Part shown: positions 28,560 to 37,500 of the stretch, piece by piece
How the letters are laid out: the number at the start of each line of letters is the position of its first letter
Numbering within the stretch: the first letter of the stretch is position 1
From: Prorocentrum cordatum
Lineage: Eukaryota > Sar > Dinophyceae > Prorocentrales > Prorocentraceae
Direction of reading: 5' to 3'
Length of the DNA stretch: 37,500 nucleotides
Assembly: GCA_963575745.1 (NCBI GenBank)
Contig: CAUYUJ010000672.1
Span: 1-37,500 of the forward strand
The notes under the pieces: generated by a model
Seen by the model: only the letters and a program-made list of their open reading frames with translations
Told to the model about the DNA's origin: nothing
The model's database searches: none
Program-made: the position numbers and the translations under genes

Positions 28560-28606
28560 GCCTCCCAAGAGGCCCCCAACCCACCCCCAAGATGCCCCCG
28601 AGAGCA

Positions 28607-28640
<34 letters not shown>

Positions 28641-28695
28641 TTCAGGGTCGGCGGCACCGGCCGCAGGGTCGGCGGCACGGGCCGAAAGTGAGGCC
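28560..28695 (+). repeat. (GTC)n microsatellite and GGTCGGCGGCAC direct repeat
   Basis: (GTC)n at about 28607-28636, followed by CAGGGTCGGCGGCACCGGCC and a second GGGTCGGCGGCACGGGCC. The same motif occurs at 22540-22562 (CAGGGTCGGCGGCACCGGCC then GTAAGGCC). Confidence 0.75.
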
Positions 28696-28950
28696 TTCGC
28701 TGAAAGGAAGAGTCAGCACGTACTCAAAACATTGCCCCCCAGAAACGGTCGAAGCATCGCCCCCGTGCTGGAATACTCCTCTCGGCGGTGGACAAACCTC
28801 CCTTTAGTATACCTCCCCTTAGTGAAAACGACCTGGGACCGAAACTGACGGGCCTGGAACCGCAAAAATGACGGCTGCGACGCCCTCCCGCGAACCGAAA
28901 ACGGCCAATTCCTGAATCGACGTGTCAGGGTAGGAGGTCTATCCACCTCC

Positions 28951-29117
28951 GAACCCGAGTTAACCCTGACCCGAGTTACCCCTGATGATTCGGGGCTCTG
29001 GACGCCCGAATTATCCGGGGTAACTCGGGTCCGGGGTAACTCGGGTTCGGAATCCCGAAAAACGAACCCGAGTCAGCCCTGACCCGAGCTACCCCGGATG
29101 ATCCTGGGCTCTGAACA
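28951..29117. repeat. Three-copy palindromic module (two in inverted, one in direct orientation)
   Basis: GAACCCGAGTTAACCCTGAC then CCGAGTTACCCC (28951-28995) is followed by its reverse complement (about 29005-29050: GGGGTAACTCGGGTCCGGGG then TAACTCGGGTTC). A direct third copy comes next (29064-29117: GAACCCGAGTCAGCCCTGAC then CCGAGCTACCCCGGATGAT). The first pair could form a long hairpin. Confidence 0.75.
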
Positions 29118-29231
29118 AGAGTGACCTCCGGCGCGCGGCTTGCCGAGCGCTGCGCGCGGTGCGCTAGCAGCGGCCTGCGTGCTCGGGCTGGGCCCCCCGC
29201 GCCACTGGGCAGCTGCGCACACCAGGTTAAA

Positions 29232-29390
29232 GGGGCCCTGGGACACACAAGTAAATACACATGGATAAAAAGATTCCCCATATGTCCCCATATGTTCTGG
29301 GTTTTTGTCTTCCCCCCAACTTCCCATATTTTCCAATATTTTCTGGGGAATCGCCGAGTAATTGTGTCTGTGTGTTTCTTTCCCTCCTGA
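29232..29390. mobile_element. IRE-E copy 2
   Basis: Left GGGCCCTGGGACACACAAGT, middle TTCTGGGTTTTTGTCTTCCC, right GTGTCTGTGTGTTTCTTTCC. It is closest to copy 1 (9020-9172). Here it lies before module R, while at 9020 it lies after it, so the two move independently. Confidence 0.7.
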
Positions 29391-29462
29391 CAGGTCGCTC
29401 CGGCGAAAGGTGACCCTCGCGCTGTGGCAGTGGAGGCCAATCCGCAAGAAGCCTTCCACGAA

Positions 29463-29605
29463 AAACCGAACCCCGAGACCCCAGGACGTCCATTGATTTT
29501 TGGTGCGGGAGCGCCGCGCTTTCCAAAAAAAAAAAAAAAAAAAACATCGAAACCCAAGAGGCCCAGGGCCCCCTGGAGGCAAACAGCGTGTTTCTTGGCA
29601 TGGGC
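29463..29605 (+). repeat. Dispersed repeat module R, copy 3, with A20 run
   Basis: GAGACCCCAGGACGTCCATT, TTTTTGGTGCGGGAGCGCC and GTGTTTCTTGGCATGGG. A run of 20 A (29525-29544) replaces the CACAGCAAAGC segment seen in copy 1 between TTCC and CATCG. Confidence 0.75.
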
Positions 29606-29699
29606 CTCCACTGTACTCGAGCTCCAGCGAGAAGGAACGCTGACAAAAATGCACCGGCGAAAGACCCAAGCACACGCCGTCGTGAGTGCGCAATCGTGA

Positions 29700-31765
29700 A
29701 TACCGCCTGCCTTGGAGCTGCACGTGGGGCCACGGGACGCGTGCGAGCTGTGCCGACGCAGGCCTGGGGGGCGCATGCGGGCTCTGCCACTGAGGCCTTC
29801 CGTGGATCTCGCCGTGGGACCGCGGGACGTGTGACCGGTGTGCCGGAATGGGCCTGGGGACGCATGTGAGCTGTGCCACTGTGGCCTTCGGTGGGGCTCT
29901 CTATGGGGCCACGGCACGTAGGAGGGTGTGCTGAAATGTGTGGGGAACCGCATGCGGAAGCCTCCACTTGGGGGCTTCGGTGAAGCTCCTGGTGAGGCCA
30001 CGAAACGTGTGAGGGGTGTGCTGAAATGCGTGGGCGCTCCCTATGGGGCCACAAAGCGTGTATGGGGTTTGCCAAAATAGAATTGGACACCGCATGCGGA
30101 AACCCCTTCCTGGGGGCTTCGGTGGGGTTCCCTATGGGGCCACGAAGCGTGTGAGGGTGGGCTGAAATTCGTAAGAACCGCACCGCATGCGACCCCCCCG
30201 CATTCCCTGTGAGGCCACGGAACGTTTGAGGGGTGCGTTGACATGCGTGGGCGCTACCTATGGGGCCACGAAGCGATGAAGGGGTATGCCAAAACATGCG
30301 AGAACCGCATGCGAAAGCCTCTTCCTGGGGGGGTTGGTGGACCTCCTTGAAAGTGTCAGGGTGTACTGAAATTTATAAGGACCGCACTGTATGCGGCCTG
30401 GAGGCTCCGGTGGAGCTCCCAAGAGGGGAAACGTGTGAGGGGTGTACCGAGGTAAGAACCGCATGCGAACCCCCTTCGAGGTATCGGTAAAGCTCCTTGT
30501 GGGGACACGAAACGTGTCAGAAGTGTCCCGAAATGTGCAAGAACGGCATGCGGCCCTCCCCCTCCTGGGGACTCCAATGGCGCTCTCTGTGATGCCACGG
30601 AACGTATGAGGGGTGTGCCGACATGAACAAGAGCCGCATGCGACCCCCCCTCCTGCGGGCTCCAGTGGAGCGCTCTGTGGGGCCACGAAGCGTGTAAGAA
30701 GCGCCAAATGGATAAGGGCCGCATGCGAAACTGTCTCGTGGTGGCTTCGCTGGTGCTCCCTGTGGGGCTACGAAGCGTGTCAAGGGTCTGCCAAAATGGA
30801 TCAGACCCGCATGCGAACACCCCCGCATGGGGGTTTCGATGGAGCTTCTTGTGGAGCTACGAAACGTATGAGAGGTGTGCCGATATTGATACGAATCACA
30901 TGCGACCCCCCCCCTTCCTGGGGGCTTCGGTGGAACTCCCTGTGGAGCCATGGAACATACGATACGCGTCCCGGAATTTGTAAGAACCGCATGCACAAAC
31001 CCCTCCTGGGGTCTTCGGTTGAACTCTCCCTGGGGCAACGAAACGTGTGAGGGGTGTACCGAAATGGGTAAGAGCCGCACGCGAACCCACCTCGAGGTAT
31101 CGGTAAAGCTCCTTGTGGGGACACGAAGCGTGTGAGAGGGGTCCCGAAATGTGCAAGAAAGGCATGCGACCCCCCCTCCTGGGGACTCCAATGGCGCTCT
31201 CTGTGATGCCACGGAACGTATGAGGGGTGTGCCGACATGAACAAGAGCCGCATGCGACCCTCCCTCCAGTGGGCTCCAATGGAGCCCTTTGTGCGGCCAC
31301 GAAGCGTGTAAGACGAGCCAAAATGGATAAGAGCCGCATGAGAAACTTCGGTGGAGCTCCTGGTGAGGCTACGAAGCATGTCAAGGGTCTGTCAAAATGG
31401 ATAAGAACCGCATGCGAATACCCCCACATGGAGGCTTCGATGGAACTTCATGTGGAGCTATGAAACGTGTGAGAGGTGTCCCGCAATTGATACGAACCGC
31501 ATGCGCCCCCCCCTTCCTGGGGGCTTCGGTGGAGCTTCCTGCGGGGCCACGAAACATACGATCAGTGTCCCGAAATTCGTAAAAAACCGTATCCAAAGAC
31601 CCCCTCCTGGGGTCTTCGATTGAACTCTCTCTCTAGGGCCACGAAACGTGTGAGGGGTGTGCTGAAATAGGTACGAGCCGAATGCGAAACCCCCCTCCTT
31701 GGGATCCAGGTGGAGCTCCCTGCCGAGCCACGAAACTTGTGAGAGGGACGTGCCGAAATAGGTAA
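29700..31765 (+). repeat. ~88-bp satellite B array (about 22 units)
   Basis: Units carry a GCATGCG landmark, C-run, TCCTGGGGGCTTCGGTGGAG, CTCCCTGTGGGGCCACGAAA then CGTGTGAGGGGTGTGCCGAA. GCATGCG spacing is mostly 85-90 bp, with shorter or longer steps near 29950-30461 and 31335-31409. Units are 70-85% alike by eye, so the array is old compared with satellite A. A longer segment (about 30430-30700) is repeated at about 31060-31310, which hints at higher order. Minus-strand frames up to 356 codons are repeat translations. Confidence 0.9.
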
Positions 31766-32350
31766 TGCCGAGGGCTGAAGCGAGGATGCGAGGAGGGCGG
31801 GCGCAAGAGGCAGGAGAGGAGAGGGGAGAAAACGCGGGGCGCTGTCTCCGCATAACGAGAACCACAAGGATGGCTGGGGGAAAAACTCAGGAACCCCCCT
31901 CTCTCGCCCCGAGCGCGCCAAAGGAACACCGGAGCCCCTTCCGAACCCGAGCTCTGTTCCTGCATGTCGGCGCCTTGGGTGCTGCCGAACAGGGGCAGAA
32001 ATTGTGGACGCCCTTTCAGACCTGGTTCCTCCTCCGTCTCCTCCTCCTCCTCCTCCTCCCTCGACGCTTGCTCCTGTCTGCGTTCTCCTCCTCCTCCTCC
32101 TCCTCCTCTTCCTCTCCATCTTCCTCACGACTCCTCCTCGTCGTCGTACCACCGAGCGTGTCGGTATATCTCCTCCTCATCCGCCTCCTCCTCCTCTTGC
32201 TCCTCCTGTCCGCACCAGGCGTGTCGGTAAGGGCAGGTTGGGCGTTTCGCCCAAGACAACCCCCAACTTACGATATTAAAGGTTGGCGGACCCAACAGTT
32301 ATGCGACTGGGATGATGGGTCGGACACCATCTTAGGTTGGCGATGCTTCC
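31766..32350 (+). other. (CTC)n-rich anonymous region
   Basis: CTC/TCC tracts at about 32030-32060, 32080-32125 and 32170-32215, separated by ordinary sequence. A GGTTGGGCGTTTCGCC word at about 32237 resembles the opposite strand at about 7517-7535. No gene is supported. Confidence 0.5.
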
Positions 32351-32639
32351 TGGAATAACCAACAAGGTTGGTTGCGTATGGAACAACGATGACACATAAT
32401 TAATGATGTTGAATCGCTCGGCCAGGGGAAAAAATAATCATGAATATCCCAGAATGGTCCATTAGGGCTCGCGATTGTCAAATTTAGTGGATCGGGTTTT
32501 ATAGTGGGATGCTCTCCGGCTGGAGGGGAGAAGATAGCCATTATTATTCAGGAGCGATCAACTGGCGTTCGGTATGATTGAATACTGTATCGGGCTTGAT
32601 GATTGTATCTGGGCTCGCCTGAAGGACAAAAATAATAGT
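32351..32639. other. AT-richer anonymous region
   Basis: Noticeably lower GC than the window average. No gene or repeat is recognised, although it may be the most degraded edge of the following 33-bp array. Confidence 0.35.
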
Positions 32640-33515
32640 AATTATTCCAAAATGGTCAACCAATTTTCGTCATGTTTGGAAGACGAACTCAATTTGTCCC
32701 CCCCAAAAAATACCGGACAAAGTTCCGTTATGTCCTAGGAGTAATGGGCGGAGGTTCGCTACTTCCTGGGCGTAGGAGTTCCGTCCTCCCTCGGAGTCAT
32801 GGACAAGAATCCACTACTACATTCGGAATTATGGACGGAGACTCGTTATTCCGTGAGAAAGTGAGCAAAGGAAATGACCAACCAGGGTCCGCTATCTCAC
32901 GGGAATAATGAACAAGAATTATTTACTTCCCGGGATTAACGGACAGGCGTCCGTCATTTCCAATCCACCGCTGTTCCCAAACCATAATGGACAGGGGGTT
33001 GTACTTTTGGAAAAAATGCATGGGCCCACTACCATGTGGGAGCAATGGACAAGGGCGCGTCATCTCCAAAGAAAACGGACAGGTTCCCGTTGTTCCTGTG
33101 AATTACGAGCATCGGTTCTCAATTCCCCGGGAATATGGACAAGGGTAACCGTTTACTCCCTGCAGATACTGAGCAAGAGTTCGTTGTTAGCCTGGGCAAT
33201 TTCCCGAGGGTTCGCTGTTCCAACATACCGAACTGGCGCTCATTAGTACATAAGAACTGGACAAAAATCCAGTACCCCCTAAAAACTATGAACAAGGGCC
33301 TGTTGTTTCCCAAGGACTACAAGACAGGATTTCAATACATCCGGGGCAATTGGGCAAAGGTCGCTTTCCCCCCAGGAATGATGGACAAGTATCCATTGAT
33401 CCGTGGGAATAATGGACACTGGTCCATTGTTCTCTGGGAGTAATCGGACGGGGGGTCATTAATCTCCGGGAACCAAAAACAAGGATCCATTACTCATTCA
33501 AGACCTTGGACAAAT
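32640..33515 (+). repeat. Degenerate ~33-bp tandem array
   Basis: About 20 units with ATGGACAAGGRTCCRTTATT and CCCGGGAATA words. The GGACA landmark recurs at steps of about 30-45 bp (for example 33348, 33380, 33411, 33441 and 33475). Units are strongly diverged and no frame is conserved, so it is not protein-coding. Confidence 0.65.
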
Positions 33516-33693
33516 ATTCGAAAACTCTGACTCCGAAACCGTTGCCAATCGTTTTGGAAAGGCCACCCGAATGCTTGTATCCATTTGAATTCCACGATGA
33601 CAAATGGGGTGGGGGGCGCGTTCAGGCTGTAGCTCGCGCTCGGCTTTCCAACTTCCAAAAGCTCTGAGGATAGAGGCAAAGTCATTCTCGACA

Positions 33694-33932
33694 TTAAATA
33701 TGGTTTAACATTTCCCCCGCTTGAACTTCGCAACTGTGAAGTGGCTCAATAGTGACACGCATGGAGCGCGGCTCCTTTGCAACATGGAGTCTCACTTGAA
33801 ACTGACCTGTCGGGTTTGCAACACTGGCTAATACATCGCTCACATGGCGGGCGTCGAATTTTAACGCAGGGGGCTCTCGTTGGACACTTCCCTGGACCTT
33901 CTCGTCATGCCTCCTCGCATCCTTTACGGTTC
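33694..33932 (-). CDS. Possible C-terminal exon, unknown protein
   Basis: I do not recognise this protein. From 33932 to a TAA at 33694 the minus strand reads KDARRHDEKVQGSVQREPP, ALKFDARHVSDVLASVANPT, GQFQVRLHVAKEPRSMRVTI and EPLHSCEVQAGEMLNHI. The composition is balanced, unlike the flanking repeat DNA. A GGCCAG acceptor ends at 33933, exactly at the edge of IRE-C copy 2. On the far side of that element a GTGCAT donor can be drawn (about 34047), giving an intron of about 115 nt. Upstream exons are not found: the next kilobase is GC-rich low-complexity sequence. It could also be a chance open frame. Confidence 0.4.
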
Positions 33933-34059
33933 CTGGCCATCGCTCGGACGTCCATTCCCCGCTCAGGTTCCGGTTTCGTGCGTTTTGTTTAGCTTCTCTG
34001 CAAGGTGAGCCAGGATGCTCCTCGCGGGTCTTCGCCGAGAAAGATGCACTTGACTCGCG
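33933..34059. mobile_element. IRE-C copy 2, next to the possible exon
   Basis: Shares CTGGCCATCGCTCGGACGTC, GGTTTCGTGCGTTTTG, GATGCTCCTCGCGGGTC and CTTCGCCGAGAAAGATGCAC with copy 1 (7879-8008). The left terminus is intact and the right terminus is diverged. Read on the minus strand it begins near GTGCATCTTTC and ends GCGATGGCCAG, so it fits a GT-AG intron almost end to end. Confidence 0.6.
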
Positions 34060-35073
34060 GACAGAGGGCGAAGCGGCGCGGCCACCGGCGCTCCAGCAAG
34101 GTGCCGATTTCGTCGGGCCCCCGTTGCAGCTGAGCCGAGGAAAAAGTTCCAAGGGCTCCCAACTTCGCGCTCCGCGGAGCGCGAGTTGACGTCGCGCTCT
34201 CGCGCCGCCCACCCAAAGGGTGAGAAGGAGGACGAGGAGGAGGGGGAGAATGACCGCGGAGGACGAGAAGGATGAGAACGAGAAGGAGGACGAGGTGATG
34301 AGATGATGAGACGACCTCGCGGACAGTCTCCTGCCGCGCTCGCCCGCGCGCGGGCGAATAAAAAGACAGACAGAAGAGGCGCACGAGGGCGGAGGAACAC
34401 CCCAAGCGTGGCCAACCCCCCCGAGCGGGGCCACCCGAGGCCACCGCAGCACGAGGGGGCGCAAGGGGGGCGGCGGACAGGGCCCCAGAGGCCACGGCCT
34501 GCTTGGAGCACTCCTCCCCCCCCCACCTGTCAGGCCAAGTTCGAAGGAGGACGAGGAGGAGGAGGAGGCGGAGGAGGAGGACCGCGAAGCGCGAACGACT
34601 TCGCGCCCCCGAGGGCGCCCTCGAAAGGGCTCGCGCGCCCGAGCGGCGCCGAGGACGCCGGCGGGCGCCCCGGGGCAGCCCCGCGGCGCGCGCCGCAGCC
34701 CCCGCCCCCGGCGGCAGGCCCGCGGGGCCGTCGCCCGAGGGCGAGGAGGCACGGCCTGGTCTTGTTGTTGTCGAGGGGCCGGTTTCACCAGCCTCCTCCT
34801 CCTCCTCCTCCTGCTCCTCCTCCTCCTCCTCCTCCTCGCCCTCCTCGTCCTCCTCCTCCTCCTCCTCCTCCTCCTCCTCCTCCTCCTCCTCCTCCTCCTC
34901 CTCCTCCTCCCAGGAGTCCCTAAGGTGGGCGAGCAAAAAGCGAGGACAGTCTCAGGGACAGGCCCTCAGAAACGGAGGGGGTCCTCGAGATCGGCATCGA
35001 GGCGAGGTGATGTCAAGCATGGGGATGGGGGACATGTTCCAGGCTGGCAACGATTGTCCACCAGCACTACCAT
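34060..35073. repeat. GC-rich low-complexity region with (GGA)n and (CTC)n
   Basis: (GAG)n-rich at about 34215-34300, (GGA)n at 34545-34585, (CTC)n at about 34792-34910 (the longest in the window). Between them lies GCGCGC- and CCCCGAG-rich sequence. Acidic, Ser- or Pro-run frames are artefacts. No gene is recognised. Confidence 0.7.
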
Positions 35074-35304
35074 GAAGTCGGGCAGGTCCCCCTGCAGGGG
35101 GATTTTGGACGACAGATGCAAGACGATGTTCCAAGAATGCTCCGAAACCTGCAGAAGCAGGGGAACACGCGTCCCCAGACTGGTGTTGTACTATTCCCCC
35201 ACATGTTTCGTGGGGCTCTGGCCTTCTTCCCTGCCGCGCCGCACCCGCGTCCGCACACCCGCACACACCTCTCCCTCCCCCGCAAAGCGTGGCAGACGTG
35301 GCAG

Positions 35305-35400
35305 ACATACATACATACACACACAGGCACACCGACACAGACACATACACACAGACACACAGACACACACAGACACAAACACACATACACACATACACTC
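35305..35400 (+). repeat. (CA)n / CAGACA microsatellite
   Basis: ACACAC with CAGACACA interruptions for about 95 bp. Cassette 1 has only a short CACACACG stretch at this place. Confidence 0.9.
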
Positions 35401-35589
35401 CCTCACCCACGCGCAACACCTGCACGGCACGTACATGAGACACGCGTAGCACACTTCACAACACAGCGCAGCGCAGCACAACACAGCGCTGCTCAGCACA
35501 GCTCAGCTCGGCACAGCACAGCACAGCTCAGCAGAGCACAGCGCACATGACACGCCATACACAACACGCACGTGTAGGATGCGCAGGGC

Positions 35590-37215
35590 ACGGCAGGCAT
35601 GGCACTTTCTCGACACCAGAGGGACTGCGTTGGTGGTGGTCCCTGAGCGCGGTGTTCGACACCGTAGGGGTGCGCAGGAGGTGGTCCCTGAGCGCGGCCG
35701 CTATAGGCGCCGGCCGTCCAGGGCATAGCAGGAGCGGCACTTTCCCGACACCATAGGAGGCGCGCAGGAGGTGGTCCCTGAGCGCAGCCGCTATCCGAGT
35801 CGGCCGTCCAGGGCAAAGCAGGAGTGGCACTTCCTCGACACCGTAAGGGGTGCGCAGGAGGTGGTCCCTGAGTGCGTCCGCTATCCGAGCCGGTCGTCCA
35901 GGGCATGGCAGGATGGCACTTTCTCGACACGGTAGGGGGTGCGCAGGGGGTTGTCCCTGAGCGCGGCCGCTATCCGAGCCGGTCGTCCAGGGCATAGCAG
36001 GAGTGGCACTTTCCCGAGGTGCGCAAAGTGTAGTCCCTGAGCGCGGCCGCTATCCGAGCCCGTCGTCCAGGGCATAGCAGAAATGGCACCTTTCCGACAC
36101 CATAGGAGGTGCGCAGGCAGTGGTCCCTGAGCGCGGCCGCCATCCGAGCCGGTTGTCCAGGCCAAGGCAGGATAGCACTTTCTCGACACCGTAGGGGGTG
36201 CGAAGGAGGTGGTCCCTGACCGCGGCCGCTATGCGCGCGGGTCGTCCAGGGCATAGCAGGCGTGGCACTGTCTCGACATCATCGGGGATGCGCAGGCGGG
36301 GCGGTTTCCCAGGGCCTAGCGCGCCGCTATCCGGCATAGCCGGAGCGGCACTTTCCCGACACCGTAGGGGGTGCGCAAAGTGTGGTCCCTGAGCGCGGCC
36401 GTTATAAACGCCGGCCGTCCAGGGCATAGCAGGAGCGGCACTGTCCCGACACCATAGGAGGTGCGCAGGGGTGGTCCCTGAGCGCGGCCGCTATCCGAGC
36501 CGGTCGTCCAGGGCATAGCAGGAGCGGCACTTTCTCAACACGGTAGGGGGTGCGCAGGGGGTTGTCCCTGAGAGCGGCCGCTATCCGAGCCGGTCGTCCA
36601 GGGCATAGCAGGCGTGGCACTGTCTCAACACGGTAGGGGGTGCGCAGGGGGTTGTCCCTGAGAGCGGCCGCTATCCGAGCCGGTCGTCCAGGGCATAGCA
36701 GGAGCGGCACTTTCTCAACACGGTAGGGGGTAGGGGGTGCGCAGGGGGTTGTCCCTGAGAGCGGCCGCTATCCGAGCCGGTCGTCCAGGGCATAGCAGGC
36801 GTGGCACTGTCTCAACACGGTAGGGGGTGCGCAGGGGGTTGTCCCTCACCGCGGCCGCTATCCGAGCCGGTCGTCCAGGGCATAGCAGGAGTGGCACTTT
36901 CTCGACACGGTAGGGGGTGCGCAGGGGGTTGTCCCTGAGAGCGGCCGCTATCCGGGCCGGTCGTCCAGGGCATAGCAGAAATGGCACCTTTCCGACACCA
37001 TAGGAGGTGCGCAGCGGGTGGTCCCTGAGCGCGGCCAAGGCAGGATAGCACTTTCTCGACACCGTAGGGGGTGCGAAGGAGGTGGTCCCTGACCGCGGCC
37101 GCTATGCGCGCGGGTCGTCCAGGGCATAGCAGGCGTGGCACTGTCTCGACACCATCGGGGATGCGCAGGGGGGGGGCGGTCTCCCAGGGCCTAGCGCGCG
37201 TTGCATTCTCTCGAG
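35590..37215 (+). repeat. 89-bp tandem satellite, array 2 (about 19 units)
   Basis: Same unit as 2527-4165, with CCGAGCCGGTCGTCCAGGGC in place of CCGTGCCAGTCGTCCAGG. Two-unit subtypes alternate at 36530-36890 (GGAGCGGCACTTTCTCAACA, then GGCGTGGCACTGTCTCAACA), giving a 178-bp dimer. A longer block at about 36079-36325 (AGAAATGGCACCTTTCCGAC to GGGCCTAGCGCGC) recurs nearly unchanged at about 36976-37200, an offset of about 880-900 bp. This implies recent unequal exchange. Confidence 0.95.
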
Positions 37216-37401
37216 GCCACAGCGGTACGCAAGCGTGGGGGGGGCACCATCACCAACGGTATCGGCGGGGCAACGGCCACTAACGTCATTCTCACATGCT
37301 TCACTTCAGCAATCATCACTCCAGCCATAATCTAAGTACGTGGGGTTCCTGGGTAGCGTAATTTAAAACACCCCTCCTGTAGAGGGACGCACCCGACTTA
37401 A

Positions 37402-37500
37402 CGCTGTCATATGAAGGAAGGAGAGGAGGAGGAGGAGGAGGAGGAGGAGGACGACGACCTCCTCATCCTCCCGTCTCCCCCGTCCTGCACATGGCAGTGG
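37402..37500. repeat. (GGA)n tract and window edge
   Basis: (GGA)n at about 37420-37450, then GACGACGACC and CTCCT-rich sequence to the window end. No gene is visible. Confidence 0.7.

Larger units (their letters stand above)
35197..37365 (+). repeat. Satellite cassette 2
   Basis: Same module order as 2287-4370: hairpin CCCCAC loop GTGGGG, CTGCCGCGCCGCACCCGCG, CA tract (35305-35400), CAGCA/CAGCT tract (35455-35540), satellite and GTGGGGTTCCTGGGTAGCG. The GTGGGG-TTC word occurs at both ends of each cassette. Confidence 0.75.
35074..37401. mobile_element. IRE-F copy 9: 2.3-kb copy enclosing satellite cassette 2
   Basis: The left end GAA|GTCGGGCAGGTCCCCCTG continues to GGGGGATTTTGGACGA, as in other left ends of the family. 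The right end is CCCTCCTGTAGAGGGACGCA then CCCGACTTAA. The ends are inverted with respect to each other. They enclose the hairpin module (35197-35215), a CA microsatellite, an AGCAC tract, the 89-bp satellite and the 3' tag (37340-37363). The right end starts about 10 bp after the tag. An independent solo end on each side cannot be excluded. Confidence 0.55.

Noticed and set aside
29227-30297. 356-codon minus-strand frame with GPIGSAHA- and HTFRGL-type repeats
   Set aside because: It is a satellite B translation joined to IRE-E and module R sequence. Composition follows the repeat and the frame is not kept between units.

Overview
The window looks like a gene-poor, GC-rich eukaryotic nuclear contig. 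There are no bacterial-style genes, operons, rRNAs or tRNAs. Most long open frames are translations of GC-rich tandem repeats. The recognisable coding matter is a 5'-truncated, frameshifted LINE-type reverse transcriptase, the 3' part of an intron-containing gene for a 2-oxoglutarate/Fe(II) oxygenase-like protein, one possible C-terminal exon of an unknown gene, and a decayed coding stretch. The very high repeat load, dense microsatellites, short inverted-repeat elements next to predicted splice sites and a single-ORF LINE fit a dinoflagellate-type genome, possibly Prorocentrum-like. That assignment is an impression and was not tested.

Layout. 1-2280: degenerate sequence with a frameshifted coding remnant at 1646-2270. 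2287-4370: a satellite cassette with an ~89-bp unit. 4390-6880: an anonymous stretch, a GGGAGCGCCCGG minisatellite split by an inverted-repeat element, and a second element with a 9-bp target-site duplication. 6890-7500: an ~82-bp tandem array. 7575-9175: purine-rich DNA and a cluster of inverted-repeat elements. 9283-12842: four tandem copies of an ~890-bp unit, then a fifth broken copy that carries a 199-bp insertion. 13669-16940: the LINE on the minus strand, bounded on both sides by (GGA)n. 16975-19660: minisatellite and inverted-repeat elements. 20758-23133: homopolymer, (ACC)n and (GT/GC)n expansions. 23458-24846: more inverted-repeat elements. 25040-27290: CCAAGA-type minisatellite modules ending in (CTC)n. 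27580-28469: the oxygenase-like gene (minus strand). 28951-29605: palindromes and dispersed repeats. 29700-31765: a second satellite (~88 bp). 32640-33510: a degenerate ~33-bp array. 33694-33932: a possible exon. 35074-37401: a second ~89-bp satellite cassette, apparently enclosed by terminal inverted repeats.

The main biological signal is a set of at least eight families of short inverted-repeat elements, labelled here IRE-A to IRE-H. Several show signs of mobility: a filled versus empty site (IRE-G), a 9-bp target-site duplication (IRE-B), and insertion into the middle of a minisatellite (IRE-A). One IRE-D copy lies inside a predicted GT-AG intron of the oxygenase-like gene, and one IRE-C copy abuts the other candidate exon. 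This suggests that some families act as introners, meaning mobile intron creators. IRE-F is the most abundant family. It ranges from about 130 bp to 2.3 kb, and its large copies contain satellite or minisatellite arrays. This points to a route by which a small inverted-repeat transposon becomes a carrier or seed of tandem-repeat DNA. All of this was read by eye. Boundaries are good to a few bases at best, and family assignments need alignment against a genome-wide repeat set.
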